NCBI RefSeq assembly: GCF_015694705.1
Contig: NZ_JADQDR010000008.1
Coordinates: forward strand, 124,001 to 188,000
Reading direction: 5' to 3'
Length of the DNA stretch: 64,000 nt
From: Pontibacter rufus
GTDB lineage: Bacteria > Bacteroidota > Bacteroidia > Cytophagales > Hymenobacteraceae
Shown piece by piece: positions 43,956 to 52,556 of the stretch. The notes below the pieces were generated by a model that saw only the letters and a program-made list of their open reading frames with translations, was not told the origin of the DNA and made no database searches. Position numbers and translations under genes: made by a program. Within the stretch, counting starts at the first letter, position 1. Each line of letters starts with the position of its first letter.

Positions 43956-45620
43956 ATGGAGAAGTATCGTGTTCCCGTAAGCACACTATTGATTATCTCT
44001 CTGCTGCACCTGACGGTAAGTTGCAATTACTACAAGGTAAACACCGCAGCAGGCAGCGAAAACCAGTTTGCGAAGATCAACGAAGCCATCAATACCAGCA
44101 AATATTTTATCGTATCAGATGCCAGTCACCGGTTATTTGCTACTGACCTGGTGCTGAGCAAAGACTCCCTGGAGATGCAACTACAGGATATTCCTCCTGT
44201 CGTGGCGCATACTTACGAGAACGTAAATGAAAAAAACCGGAAGTATGATCCGCATAAGGGCGGAAAAGAAATCCTGAACGAAGTAAGGATAATTTTAAAC
44301 GAGGGGAATACTATATCGATTGGTGAACTCTCCATTCCCTTAACTTCAATAAACAGGGTAGATGTAATAGATCGGGCTACAGGCAGAACGGTGGCCTCGC
44401 ATGTTTTTGGTACTTTAGGCGTTATTGCCGGGGCCATTGTAGTACTCGGGGTAATCGTGGCACTTACCAAAAGCTCCTGTCCTTTTGTTTATACTTACGA
44501 TGGGCAAGGATATGCGCTGGCTGGTGAGACGTTCGGGGGAGCCATTTTTGCGCCGGTCGAGCGGGACGATTACCTGCCGCTGCCGGGCATCAAACCCGTG
44601 GCTGGGAACTACAGGCTACAAATCGCGAATGAGTTAAAAGAACGGCAATACATCAACCTGGCGCAGCTCATTGTTGTGGAACATGCCAACAACAGTACAG
44701 CACTGATGGATCGGAAAGGCAAGATCTATACGATTACAGCTCCGCAAGCGCCTGTCTCAGCTGTAACCACAGCGCAGAAAGACTATACAAAAGAAATGCG
44801 GGAGCGGGACAAACATCTCTTTCTGTTTAACGAAGCGGGTAATGATGAATTAAAAAGCGAACTGATCCTGACATTTAACAAGAAGGACGCGGATGAAAAT
44901 GGCAGGCTGGTTTTAAACTTAAAAAACTCTCTGTGGCTGGACTATATTTATGGAGAGTTTACAAAGCTGTTTGGCAGCTATTACAACCGTTGGGCAGCAA
45001 AGCAGAAGTTTGAGTCGGGAAAGGAGCTAAACCAGTGGTTTTTTGATCAGGAACTCCCGCTGAAAGTATACGTCAAGCGAAACAATGCCTGGGAGTATGT
45101 AGACTATGTTAACCTGATTGGCCCCCTGGCAGCAGCCCGGGATGTGGTGGTGCCGGTAAAGCATCTCTCCGATATTGAAGGAAAACAGCTTGAAATAAAG
45201 GTAGAGAGTGGGTTTATGTTCTGGGAGCTGGATTATGCAGGGTTTGATGTAACTCCAAATGAGCCGGTACGGGTACAGCATACGCTAAGCAGTGAGGCTG
45301 TTACGAATAATGGAACAGATGTAAATGCCCTGCTGGCCAGCACAGACGAGCAGTATCTGCAGCAACTGCAGGTAGGCGATAAGGTAGAACTGAAATTTGA
45401 TGCGCCTGAGGCCAGCGGCAAGCAGGTGTCCGTGTTTCTGCACACAAGCGGGTATTACGAGCATATACGGAATTATGAAGGCATACCGGATATGGCAGAA
45501 TTGATATCCTTTAGAAAGCCGGGTAAGTTTACGGCATTCTCTAAAGAGAAATACCTGGAATTTGCCGGCGGTATAACAGAACCTGAACAAGCAAAAGAGG
45601 AAGTAGCCTATGCTCACTAA
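43956..45620 (+). CDS. Lipoprotein of unknown function, co-encoded with a radical SAM protein
   Basis: 554 residues from the ATG at 43956, which gives a clean lipoprotein signal with Cys at 23 (LHLTVSC); the frame extends upstream to 43893 but that adds only 21 non-signal residues. A second hydrophobic, Gly/Val-rich segment at about 155-175 (GVIAGAIVVLGVIVAL) is followed directly by SSCPFVYTYDGQGYALAGET and FGGAIFAPVERDDYLPL, a block I believe is shared by uncharacterised Bacteroidota proteins. The rest is mixed alpha/beta with no catalytic motif. The 3' end overlaps the radical SAM gene by 11 nt, so the two products probably act together. I cannot assign a function. Confidence 0.72.
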   Translation: MEKYRVPVSTLLIISLLHLTVSCNYYKVNTAAGSENQFAKINEAINTSKYFIVSDASHRLFATDLVLSKDSLEMQLQDIPPVVAHTYENVNEKNRKYDPHKGGKEILNEVRIILNEGNTISIGELSIPLTSINRVDVIDRATGRTVASHVFGTLGVIAGAIVVLGVIVALTKSSCPFVYTYDGQGYALAGETFGGAIFAPVERDDYLPLPGIKPVAGNYRLQIANELKERQYINLAQLIVVEHANNSTALMDRKGKIYTITAPQAPVSAVTTAQKDYTKEMRERDKHLFLFNEAGNDELKSELILTFNKKDADENGRLVLNLKNSLWLDYIYGEFTKLFGSYYNRWAAKQKFESGKELNQWFFDQELPLKVYVKRNNAWEYVDYVNLIGPLAAARDVVVPVKHLSDIEGKQLEIKVESGFMFWELDYAGFDVTPNEPVRVQHTLSSEAVTNNGTDVNALLASTDEQYLQQLQVGDKVELKFDAPEASGKQVSVFLHTSGYYEHIRNYEGIPDMAELISFRKPGKFTAFSKEKYLEFAGGITEPEQAKEEVAYAH

Positions 45621-46821
45621 GAAAAAAACCAGCAGGGCAGAGGCAGTTCCGGCTAATCTGCAGCCTTCAGGGGAAACAATTATCAGCAACAGGTGGCATG
45701 TAGCCCTGGTAAGGATAGGTTTGCTGTTAAACGGCTACACACTGGCACTTCGCCACATCATAAACCCCGTACAGGCATTAAGAGCCGTCAGAAACCTGAT
45801 GGCCCTTAATGCCCGGTTTATGGGTAAGCCGCTCCGGAAACTGGTGAAGGTAGATGGCCGGTACCATTATGTGATGGGTGGCCCATCCTGGCCTTCGCTT
45901 GCGTTCAACAGGTACTATCTTACAGAGTTAAACCGTTTTTATACGTTCACAGCACCTAAGCCGGCCCAGCGCAGCGTATACTTTGCCATCACCAAAAAGT
46001 GCCCCTTAAACTGTGAACACTGTTTTGAATGGGATAACCTGAACAAAAGAGAAACCCTAACCCTGACCGATTTAAAGCAGATTGTTGCCAGGTTTCAGGA
46101 GCAGGGCGTTATGCAGGTGCAGTTTAGCGGAGGCGAACCGCTTGTCAGGTTTCATGATTTACTCGAACTGCTCAGAACGGCTCAGAAAGGCACCGATTTC
46201 TGGATAATTACGTCCGGCTACCAGTTAACGTACGAAAAGGCCAGGCAGCTCAAAGAAGCCGGGCTGCTGGGTGTATCTATCAGCCTGGATCATCATGAGC
46301 CGGCAAAACATGATGCTTTCAGAGGGCTGGCAGGATCTTACGACTGGGTGGTAAAAGCTGCGCAAAATGTCCGGAAAGCTGGCCTGGTGCTAAACCTGAA
46401 CCTGTGCGCTACAAAAGATTTTATTTCGCAGGAGAATCTATACGCCTACGCAAAGCTGGCGCATGAACTGAATGCTTCCTTTATTCAGTTACTAGAGCCC
46501 CGGGCTGTAGGGCACTATACCGGGAAAGATGTTGCGCTTACTGCAGACCAGATTAAGCTGCTGGAAGAATTTGCTGATGCCATAAATTACGATGCAGCTT
46601 TCCGAAATTGGCCTGTCGTAACTTATCCCGGACAACACCAGCGCCACATCGGCTGCTTTGGCGCCGGAAACAGATTTTTATACGTGGACACAGACGGCGA
46701 CCTGCATGCCTGTCCTTTCTGCCAGAGAAAGTCGGGAAATGTACTGCATGATGACCTTGGCCTGTGTATAGAAAAATTACGCACAAACGGATGCCATGTA
46801 TTCCCAAGTGCCGGCTGCTGA
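45610..46821 (+). CDS. Radical SAM protein with C-terminal Cys-rich (SPASM-like) region
   Basis: 403 residues. The radical SAM cluster motif is C131-x3-C135-x2-C138 (KKCPLNCEHCFEW), followed by the SAM-binding FSGGEPL. The C-terminal region has additional cysteines (HIGCFGAG, HACPFCQRKSG, TNGCHVFPSAGC) that could bind an auxiliary Fe-S cluster as in SPASM or twitch domains. Such enzymes often modify peptides or proteins. The N-terminal 115 residues are an extra basic helical segment (RHIINPVQALRAVRNLM) not typical of the family. The gene overlaps the lipoprotein gene by 11 nt. No small precursor peptide is evident nearby, so the lipoprotein itself or a distant protein may be the substrate. 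Confidence 0.88.
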   Translation: MLTKKKTSRAEAVPANLQPSGETIISNRWHVALVRIGLLLNGYTLALRHIINPVQALRAVRNLMALNARFMGKPLRKLVKVDGRYHYVMGGPSWPSLAFNRYYLTELNRFYTFTAPKPAQRSVYFAITKKCPLNCEHCFEWDNLNKRETLTLTDLKQIVARFQEQGVMQVQFSGGEPLVRFHDLLELLRTAQKGTDFWIITSGYQLTYEKARQLKEAGLLGVSISLDHHEPAKHDAFRGLAGSYDWVVKAAQNVRKAGLVLNLNLCATKDFISQENLYAYAKLAHELNASFIQLLEPRAVGHYTGKDVALTADQIKLLEEFADAINYDAAFRNWPVVTYPGQHQRHIGCFGAGNRFLYVDTDGDLHACPFCQRKSGNVLHDDLGLCIEKLRTNGCHVFPSAGC

Positions 46822-47035
46822 CTGCCAGCGTATGACCTGTTAGCTACGGTAAAAAGTTAATCCCTCCTTGTTCTCCTTTCTTTTAACGGACCCGTATTGC
46901 CGCTTTTGCTGAAGGGGCTGATACCTGTTTCTCCTATAAAAATGACCAGGTATAATTTCGGATTGCTGTAGCTCTGCTTGTTGAAAAACACAGCCGGCCT
47001 ATGTCATATAAAAATTAAATCGGTACTTTAAGGCC

Positions 47036-47740
47036 GTGAGAGACTACCTGCTTTTTATTGACACCGAAACCACCGGTATTCCGCGTGATTGGGCAGCACC
47101 TTACGAACGGGATGAAGACTGGCCACATTCGGTGCAGGTGGCCTGGGCAGTGTATACAAAACACGGGCAGCTGGTGAAAACAGAAAACCACTACGTGCGC
47201 AACGACGGGTTTATTATATCAGAGTCGGCTGAAAAGATACATGGTATCTCGAACGATTTCCTGGAGCAGCACGGTGAAAACCGGAAAGAAATTTTTGAAT
47301 GCTTAGCCGCTGATCTGCGTAAATACCAGCCTTTGGTTGTGGGCCACTTTATGCAGCTGGATTACCACATGGCGGGTGTCGGCTTCTTCCGGTCGGGCCT
47401 TGAGAACCCATTAACAGAACTGCCGACATTCTGCACCATGAATGCTTCGGCCGCCTTCCTGCTGCACTCCCACCAGAACTATCTGCGGCTGGGAGAATTG
47501 TATGACCGGCTGTTCGGCCAGCCCTTACAGAACCAACACAACGCGCTTGATGATGCCCAGGCAACGGCCAGATGCTTTTTTGAGCTGGTCCGCCGGGGCG
47601 ACATTGACGAACGTACCATTGCCAGGGAACAAAAACCGCCTGGCCAAAAGAAAGAGATAAGGCAGAAGCGCAATTATGGCTGCGGCCTTGCTGTACTGTT
47701 TATCTTCGTTTTATTCACTTTAATCAGTTTCTGGCTATGA
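47036..47740 (+). CDS. DnaQ-like 3'-5' exonuclease with C-terminal membrane helix
   Basis: 234 residues starting at a GTG (47036-47038). The DEDDh exonuclease motifs are complete: D9 and E11 in FIDTETTG, D109 in GHFMQLDYH, and H168 with D173 in HNALDDA. Residues 214-234 (GCGLAVLFIFVLFTLISFWL) are a hydrophobic helix after a basic stretch (KKEIRQKRN), so the enzyme is probably tethered to the inner membrane. It overlaps the DUF294 gene by 4 nt (ATGA), so the two are translationally coupled. Linkage of a DnaQ-type exonuclease with a DUF294 protein is recurrent in bacteria; its role is unclear. Confidence 0.88.
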   Translation: MRDYLLFIDTETTGIPRDWAAPYERDEDWPHSVQVAWAVYTKHGQLVKTENHYVRNDGFIISESAEKIHGISNDFLEQHGENRKEIFECLAADLRKYQPLVVGHFMQLDYHMAGVGFFRSGLENPLTELPTFCTMNASAAFLLHSHQNYLRLGELYDRLFGQPLQNQHNALDDAQATARCFFELVRRGDIDERTIAREQKPPGQKKEIRQKRNYGCGLAVLFIFVLFTLISFWL

Positions 47741-49644
47741 GCGACCTACTACAATTCCTGAAATCGGTAAAGCCATTCGACAAACTACCGGACGACGTAC
47801 TGCTGGGCGTGGCTGACTTGTTGCAGGAAGTACGCTATACCAAAGATACACCCATCTACTACCAGGACGTAACCAAAATGAAAGGTGTGGATTTGATTGC
47901 GGAAGGTGAGTATGAAACCTTTTTCTACGATAGTGAACAGAACAAACGAATCATCGATCAGCACACCCGCGGCTACTGCTATGGCGGAGTGTCGGTGCTG
48001 CTGAACAGGAAACGGTCGCTGCGGTCCGTTATCGCTAAAAAAGGCACAGTGGTTTATACTTTGCCGCGGCGCGACTTCCGGGCGCTGTGCCAGGCTTATG
48101 AGGAGTTTTTCCATTTCTTCACCACTGAGTTCGGCAGGCGCATGCTGGACGATGAATACGCCCATTTTGTAAAGCGCCCTACTACTTTCGAGGAAAACTA
48201 CATTGCCTCCGACCAGTTATACTCCCGCAAAATTGAAAGTGTGGAATACCGGGAACTGGTTTCCTGCGATGCCGGCACACCCATTTATGAAGCAGCCCGG
48301 CTGATGGCCAACCAGCGGGTGAGTTGCCTGTTCGTGACGGATACGCAGGGAAAAGTGGCGGGCTTTGTAACAGATATTACCCTGCGCGACCATGTGGTGG
48401 CCCGCCGGGCAGACGTGAACGGCCCTGTAGGCGACATCATGGGCAATCCTGTTGTCTCCATCAGCACCCAGGCTTTTATATATGAGGCTATCCTGCTCAT
48501 GTTTCAAACCAAAACCCGCTATTTGCTGATTGAGGAAAACGGCAGACATATTGGATTTACCAGCCGCAACAGGCTGGTGAGTGAGCAGGCGCAGTCGCCG
48601 TTCGTTTTTATACAATCCGTAAAGCTGGCACAATCGGTGGAGGAGCTGCGGAAGAAATGGCAGAAGGTACCCGAAATAGTATACCAACTGCTGAAACGCG
48701 GCGTAAAGCCTGAGATCGTCAACCAGGTGATTACCACTGTATCGGATACAATTGCGCTGAAAGTAATCGAAAGCGCTATTAACGAGATGGGGCCACCGCC
48801 GGCCAAATTTGCCTTTATTGTGCTGGGCAGCGAAGGCCGTAAAGAGCAGACGCTCAAAACCGATCAGGACAACGCCATTATTTACGAAGACAAAGCCAAC
48901 GAGCAGCGTGAACTGGTGCGGGAATACTTTCTGAAGTTTGCTGAACGCGTGTCAGAAAACCTGGATAGTATTGGCTTCAGCTACTGCACAGGCGGCTACA
49001 TGGCTAAAAATGCCAAATGGACGCACTCGCTTTCGCACTGGAAGCGTAACTATGAGAGCTGGATGGAAGAGCCGGAACCGGCAACGGTGATGCAATTCTC
49101 AGCCTTCTTCGATTGCCGCCTTATTTACGGGGAGCCTGTGATTATGGAGGAATTGCGCACTTTTCTGGACGAGGAACTGCAAAAGCCGCTGGGCCGCTTT
49201 CTGTACCACATGGCCAACAACGCGCTTCAGTACGTGCCGCCGCTTACGTACTTCAAAAATATCCGCACCTTCACCAAAGGAGAGCGCGAAGTGTTCAATA
49301 TCAAAAAGGCCATGACACCCATTGTAGACCTGGTGCGGGTGCATGCCCTTGAAAACCGCATTTTTAAGACCAACACCGGCGAGCGCCTGGAAGCATTAAA
49401 GGATAAAGGCATTTTTTCTGAAGGCGAATACCAGGAGCTCATGCAGTCGTACTATTACCTGATGAGCATGCGCCTTAAAAAGCAGGCAGTACAGATTATT
49501 CACGACAAGACGGAGCCGCAAAACTATATCGATATCCAGAGCCTCACAAAGATTGAGCAGGTCACCCTGAAGGAGATCTTCAAAACCATCGCCAACTTTC
49601 AGACCAACATGAAAGTGAAATTTACCAATTCGTTGTTTGGCTAA
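47737..49644 (+). CDS. cNMP-binding/CBS/DUF294 putative nucleotidyltransferase
   Basis: 635 residues. Order: a cyclic-nucleotide-binding-type domain (about 8-135, FDKLPDDVLLGVADLLQEVR), two CBS domains (about 165-285), a DUF294 GlnD-like nucleotidyltransferase domain (about 345-440, LGSEGRKEQTLKTDQDNAII with the G-S and D-x-D pattern), and a C-terminal helical substrate-binding-like domain to the end. The family is predicted to transfer nucleotides in response to small-molecule binding. It is translationally coupled to the upstream exonuclease gene. The target is unknown. Confidence 0.9.
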   Translation: MSDLLQFLKSVKPFDKLPDDVLLGVADLLQEVRYTKDTPIYYQDVTKMKGVDLIAEGEYETFFYDSEQNKRIIDQHTRGYCYGGVSVLLNRKRSLRSVIAKKGTVVYTLPRRDFRALCQAYEEFFHFFTTEFGRRMLDDEYAHFVKRPTTFEENYIASDQLYSRKIESVEYRELVSCDAGTPIYEAARLMANQRVSCLFVTDTQGKVAGFVTDITLRDHVVARRADVNGPVGDIMGNPVVSISTQAFIYEAILLMFQTKTRYLLIEENGRHIGFTSRNRLVSEQAQSPFVFIQSVKLAQSVEELRKKWQKVPEIVYQLLKRGVKPEIVNQVITTVSDTIALKVIESAINEMGPPPAKFAFIVLGSEGRKEQTLKTDQDNAIIYEDKANEQRELVREYFLKFAERVSENLDSIGFSYCTGGYMAKNAKWTHSLSHWKRNYESWMEEPEPATVMQFSAFFDCRLIYGEPVIMEELRTFLDEELQKPLGRFLYHMANNALQYVPPLTYFKNIRTFTKGEREVFNIKKAMTPIVDLVRVHALENRIFKTNTGERLEALKDKGIFSEGEYQELMQSYYYLMSMRLKKQAVQIIHDKTEPQNYIDIQSLTKIEQVTLKEIFKTIANFQTNMKVKFTNSLFG

Positions 49645-49804
49645 AAATAAACATGCTATAATGGATTGGCGCAGTAAACCTGCTAGTTTTCATAAGTGTG
49701 GCACAGGAATTTATAGTATAAAAAGCTGGGTTTCAGAATTCCCTGCATGATCTTACCTTATCAGATATACCTTACCGGTTTATGTTTTTACGCTTTACGA
49801 CCGC

Positions 49805-50716
49805 ATGAGCAGCTTTATACTTCTGTTCGGGTGCCTGTTGCTGGGCATGCTGCTCCGGCGGTTACCCGATTTCCCGCGCAACAGCCCGCTGGTTCTCAAC
49901 CAGTTTATTATTTACATTTCGATGCCGGCGCTGGCCTTATACTTTATACCTGAAGTAACGCTGAACACGGCGGTGTTGCTGCCGGTGGCGGTAGCCTGGA
50001 TTTGCTTTGCCGGCGCGGCGCTTTTATTCTGGGGCCTGGGCAGGGCTTTTGGCTGGCCGCGCCGGATTGTAGGCTGCCTTATACTTACAGCAGGCTTGGG
50101 CAACACCTCCTTCATCGGTTTCCCGGTAATAGAGGCCATTTACGGCCAGGAAGGGCTTAAAACAGCGATATTGATAGACCAGCCGGGTACTTTTATGGTG
50201 CTCTCCACGCTGGGCATTGCACTGGCGGCGTATTTTTCAAGCGGGCAGGCCGGGGCCGGCGTTATCGTAAACAGGATTATCCGGTTTCCGCCTTTTCTGA
50301 TGTTTGTGCTGGCGCTGGGAATGAACCTGGCCGGCTGGCACTTTTCTGACGATGTGAAAGACGTATTTGAGCGGCTGGGCAGCACGGTGTCGCCGCTGGC
50401 GCTGGTGTCGGTGGGCATGCAACTGAGGCTGGAGCGGCGCAGCAAACACTGGGGCTTTCTGGCGCTTGGACTGGTTTACCAGCTTATACTTGCACCGTTG
50501 CTTATCTGGCTATTGTATGTGCCGGTGCTGGGGCAACGCGGGCAGGTAGTACAGGTATGTGTGCTGGAGGCGGCCATGGCGCCTATGATTACGGCCAGCA
50601 TTGTGGCAGCCTCTTACGGCCTGAAACCCCGCCTGGCCAACATGATGGTGGGCATCGGCATTCCCGTTTCTATACTTACGCTGGCGGCCTGGTACTGGCT
50701 GGTGCAGGGCGTTTGA
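49805..50716 (+). CDS. AEC-family (auxin efflux carrier-like) transporter
   Basis: 303 residues with about ten hydrophobic helices in two five-helix halves; the unwound-helix region around residues 95-115 (GCLILTAGLGNTSFIGFPVI) is characteristic. AEC proteins export or exchange small organic anions such as malate or malonate across the inner membrane. The start is the ATG at 49805 (MSSFILLFGCLLLGML). It is preceded by a 160-bp gap and followed by an inverted-repeat element. The substrate is not predictable. Confidence 0.88.
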   Translation: MSSFILLFGCLLLGMLLRRLPDFPRNSPLVLNQFIIYISMPALALYFIPEVTLNTAVLLPVAVAWICFAGAALLFWGLGRAFGWPRRIVGCLILTAGLGNTSFIGFPVIEAIYGQEGLKTAILIDQPGTFMVLSTLGIALAAYFSSGQAGAGVIVNRIIRFPPFLMFVLALGMNLAGWHFSDDVKDVFERLGSTVSPLALVSVGMQLRLERRSKHWGFLALGLVYQLILAPLLIWLLYVPVLGQRGQVVQVCVLEAAMAPMITASIVAASYGLKPRLANMMVGIGIPVSILTLAAWYWLVQGV

Positions 50717-50727
50717 GTATCGTTGTT

Positions 50728-50945
50728 CGTTTATCGTTGTTCGTTATTCGGGTGGGCTTTGCCAGGCATGATGGGCGGTTTAATGCTGGAAGTATGAAAG
50801 CTGCAGAAGTACAAAAGCCTTCAGATGAAAATGCTGGAGGTATATTTATACTTCAATACACTGCTATTTACTTTTATACTTACAATTTCAAGAAGTCATT
50901 TCCTGATGCCTTCCTGACATAACGAAAAACGAACAACGATAAACG
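50728..50945. repeat. 218-bp inverted-repeat element with CGTTTATCGTTGTTCGTT arms
   Basis: Arms of 23 bp (50728-50750 and 50923-50945) match with one mismatch. The left side also repeats TATCGTTGTTCGTT in tandem from 50719. The 172-bp interior is AT-rich and has no gene, but holds two TATACTT heptamers. It fills the whole gap between the convergent AEC transporter and zinc-ribbon genes. It is probably a dispersed miniature element. Confidence 0.65.
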
Positions 50946-50949
50946 ATAG

Positions 50950-51579
50950 CTACTCCTCGTAAGTGTCGAGTTTTATTTTCTCAATCAGCAGGTAATTTTT
51001 AAACTGATGAATGAGCTTGTCCATTTCGCTTTCCTTCTGCTGCAGGGCTTCCATTTCCTCGTCTGAGATTTGCAGCACCGGGCGCAGGCGGTTCAGGCTG
51101 TCGTTGAGTTGCACAATGGCATCTTCGGCATGGCTGCGCAGCTCCTCGTTCATTTCGTTTTGTACGCCCTGCTCCAGCTCACTGATATAGTTTTCCAGAA
51201 ACGAAGTCATGTGCCAGGGATTGTTCGGGCGGTTCCAGGTAAAGGTGATATTGCAGCGGCGGCAACGGTAGGTATTGCTCTTCCAGCCCAGCTCGTTGGT
51301 GTCTACGCCGTTTTTCTTCAGCATATCGGCTTTGCCGCACTTAGGGCAGGTGGCGTTGTCTTCAATTATTTTTAACAGCCGTTCGCGCTTGTCCAGTATG
51401 GCGGCCCGGTTCCGGGCGTGTGTGTAAAGCTGCGTTTCCAGGTTCTGGCAGGCATTGGTCAGTTGGGCGTGTTCCTGGCTCAGCTCGCCCGTTTCCATCA
51501 GCAGGGCCGCGCGCTTGCTGAAAAACCGGATCAGCTTGATTAATTCCCGCTCATTTGCTTTCAGTACTGCATCGTTCAT
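50950..51579 (-). CDS. Coiled-coil protein with a central zinc ribbon
   Basis: 209 residues. Two long helical, probably coiled-coil segments (about 8-75 and 125-205) flank a CPKC...CRRC zinc ribbon (TCPKCGKADMLKKNG to TYRCRRCNITFTW, about 77-115). There is no membrane segment. The paired CxxC motifs support Zn binding; nothing points to a specific function. It lies between two inverted-repeat elements and is probably monocistronic. Confidence 0.7.
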   Translation of the reverse strand: MNDAVLKANERELIKLIRFFSKRAALLMETGELSQEHAQLTNACQNLETQLYTHARNRAAILDKRERLLKIIEDNATCPKCGKADMLKKNGVDTNELGWKSNTYRCRRCNITFTWNRPNNPWHMTSFLENYISELEQGVQNEMNEELRSHAEDAIVQLNDSLNRLRPVLQISDEEMEALQQKESEMDKLIHQFKNYLLIEKIKLDTYEE

Positions 51580-51608
51580 CCGGCAAAGGTAGAGGAAAGA
51601 GTTAAGAA

Positions 51609-51781
51609 GTTAAAGATTTAGAGAGTTGGGGAGTTAAAGAGTTAAACATTTAGAGAGTAAACATGTTTGCAGGTGTTTGTTATCACTTGATGTGCCCTCG
51701 GTAGTAACTCTAGCTATCTCCCTGATGCTTTTCTTCCTGTTTTAATTTCCTTTTAACTCTCAAACTCTCTAAATCTTTAAC
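51609..51781. repeat. 173-bp inverted-repeat element with GTTAAAGATTTAGAGAGTT arms
   Basis: Perfect 19-bp arms at 51609-51627 and 51763-51781. Next to the left arm, short variants of AGAGTTAAA recur in tandem (51628-51660). The interior has no gene. It fills the gap between the zinc-ribbon gene and hemJ. Confidence 0.65.
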
Positions 51782-51784
51782 GCT

Positions 51785-52315
51785 CTAACTCTTCTCCCGC
51801 ACACGTTTGTAAATACGGATGGCCAGCAGCAGGATAACCGAAAAAAGAACAAGGCCCAGGATGCCCCACAACATACTGAGTGAGCTTTTGAGCACAACCA
51901 GAAACACAATACTGATCAGGAAAAGCGTGGCCACTTCGTTCCAGATGCGTAGCCGGGTAGCATTATACTTCAGGATGCCTTGCTGCTGTTGCCTGAAAAT
52001 GCGGTGGCACAGGAAATGGTATACATACAGCCCGGCCACAAAACAGAGCTTCCAGACGAGCCACGACGGAATGCTGCCGTACAGGTATAACATCGTCAGG
52101 CCGAAGATAAAGGTAAGTATAGCCGAGGGCCAGGTGATGCCGTACCAGAGCCGCTTTTGCATCAGTGCCAGCTGCTTCTGAAGTATGGATTTTTCGGGTT
52201 CAGGTTTCTCTGCTGCTTCAGCGAAGTATATGAACAAACGCACGATGTAAAACAGGCCCGCAAACCAGGTGACCACAAAAATGATGTGCAGGGCTTTGAT
52301 GTAATAAAAACTCAT
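51785..52315 (-). CDS. hemJ: Protoporphyrinogen IX oxidase HemJ
   Basis: 176 residues from the ATG at 52313-52315 (MSFYYIKALHIIFVVTWFAG); a longer frame to 52342 adds nine unlikely residues. Four to five membrane helices are visible, with the conserved H10 in helix 1, the RLWYGITWPSAILTFIFGL block around 74-92, and WLVWKLCFVAGLYVYHFLCH. This matches the HemJ (CopD-superfamily) enzyme that oxidises protoporphyrinogen IX to protoporphyrin IX in heme synthesis at the inner membrane. It is not linked to other heme genes here. Confidence 0.87.
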   Translation of the reverse strand: MSFYYIKALHIIFVVTWFAGLFYIVRLFIYFAEAAEKPEPEKSILQKQLALMQKRLWYGITWPSAILTFIFGLTMLYLYGSIPSWLVWKLCFVAGLYVYHFLCHRIFRQQQQGILKYNATRLRIWNEVATLFLISIVFLVVLKSSLSMLWGILGLVLFSVILLLAIRIYKRVREKS

Positions 52316-52556
52316 AACTCGTAAGTATAAACCTGGCTGCAAAGATACTTTAATTGTTGGTTGCCGCTTGCTGATTGTTAAATGGTTGAATTGTTTACGG
52401 CTGTTTGTGGTTCAGGTAAAGCCGCAGGAGCTGCGCACATCGCGCGGGCTATGCCGGTTGAAAGACAAATTGACGGGATGCCGCATCGGCGTTGTTTGTT
52501 TTGAATAAAGATTAGTAACTTCACATTATTAGCGGTTAAGAGCGCGTTAAAGACCT

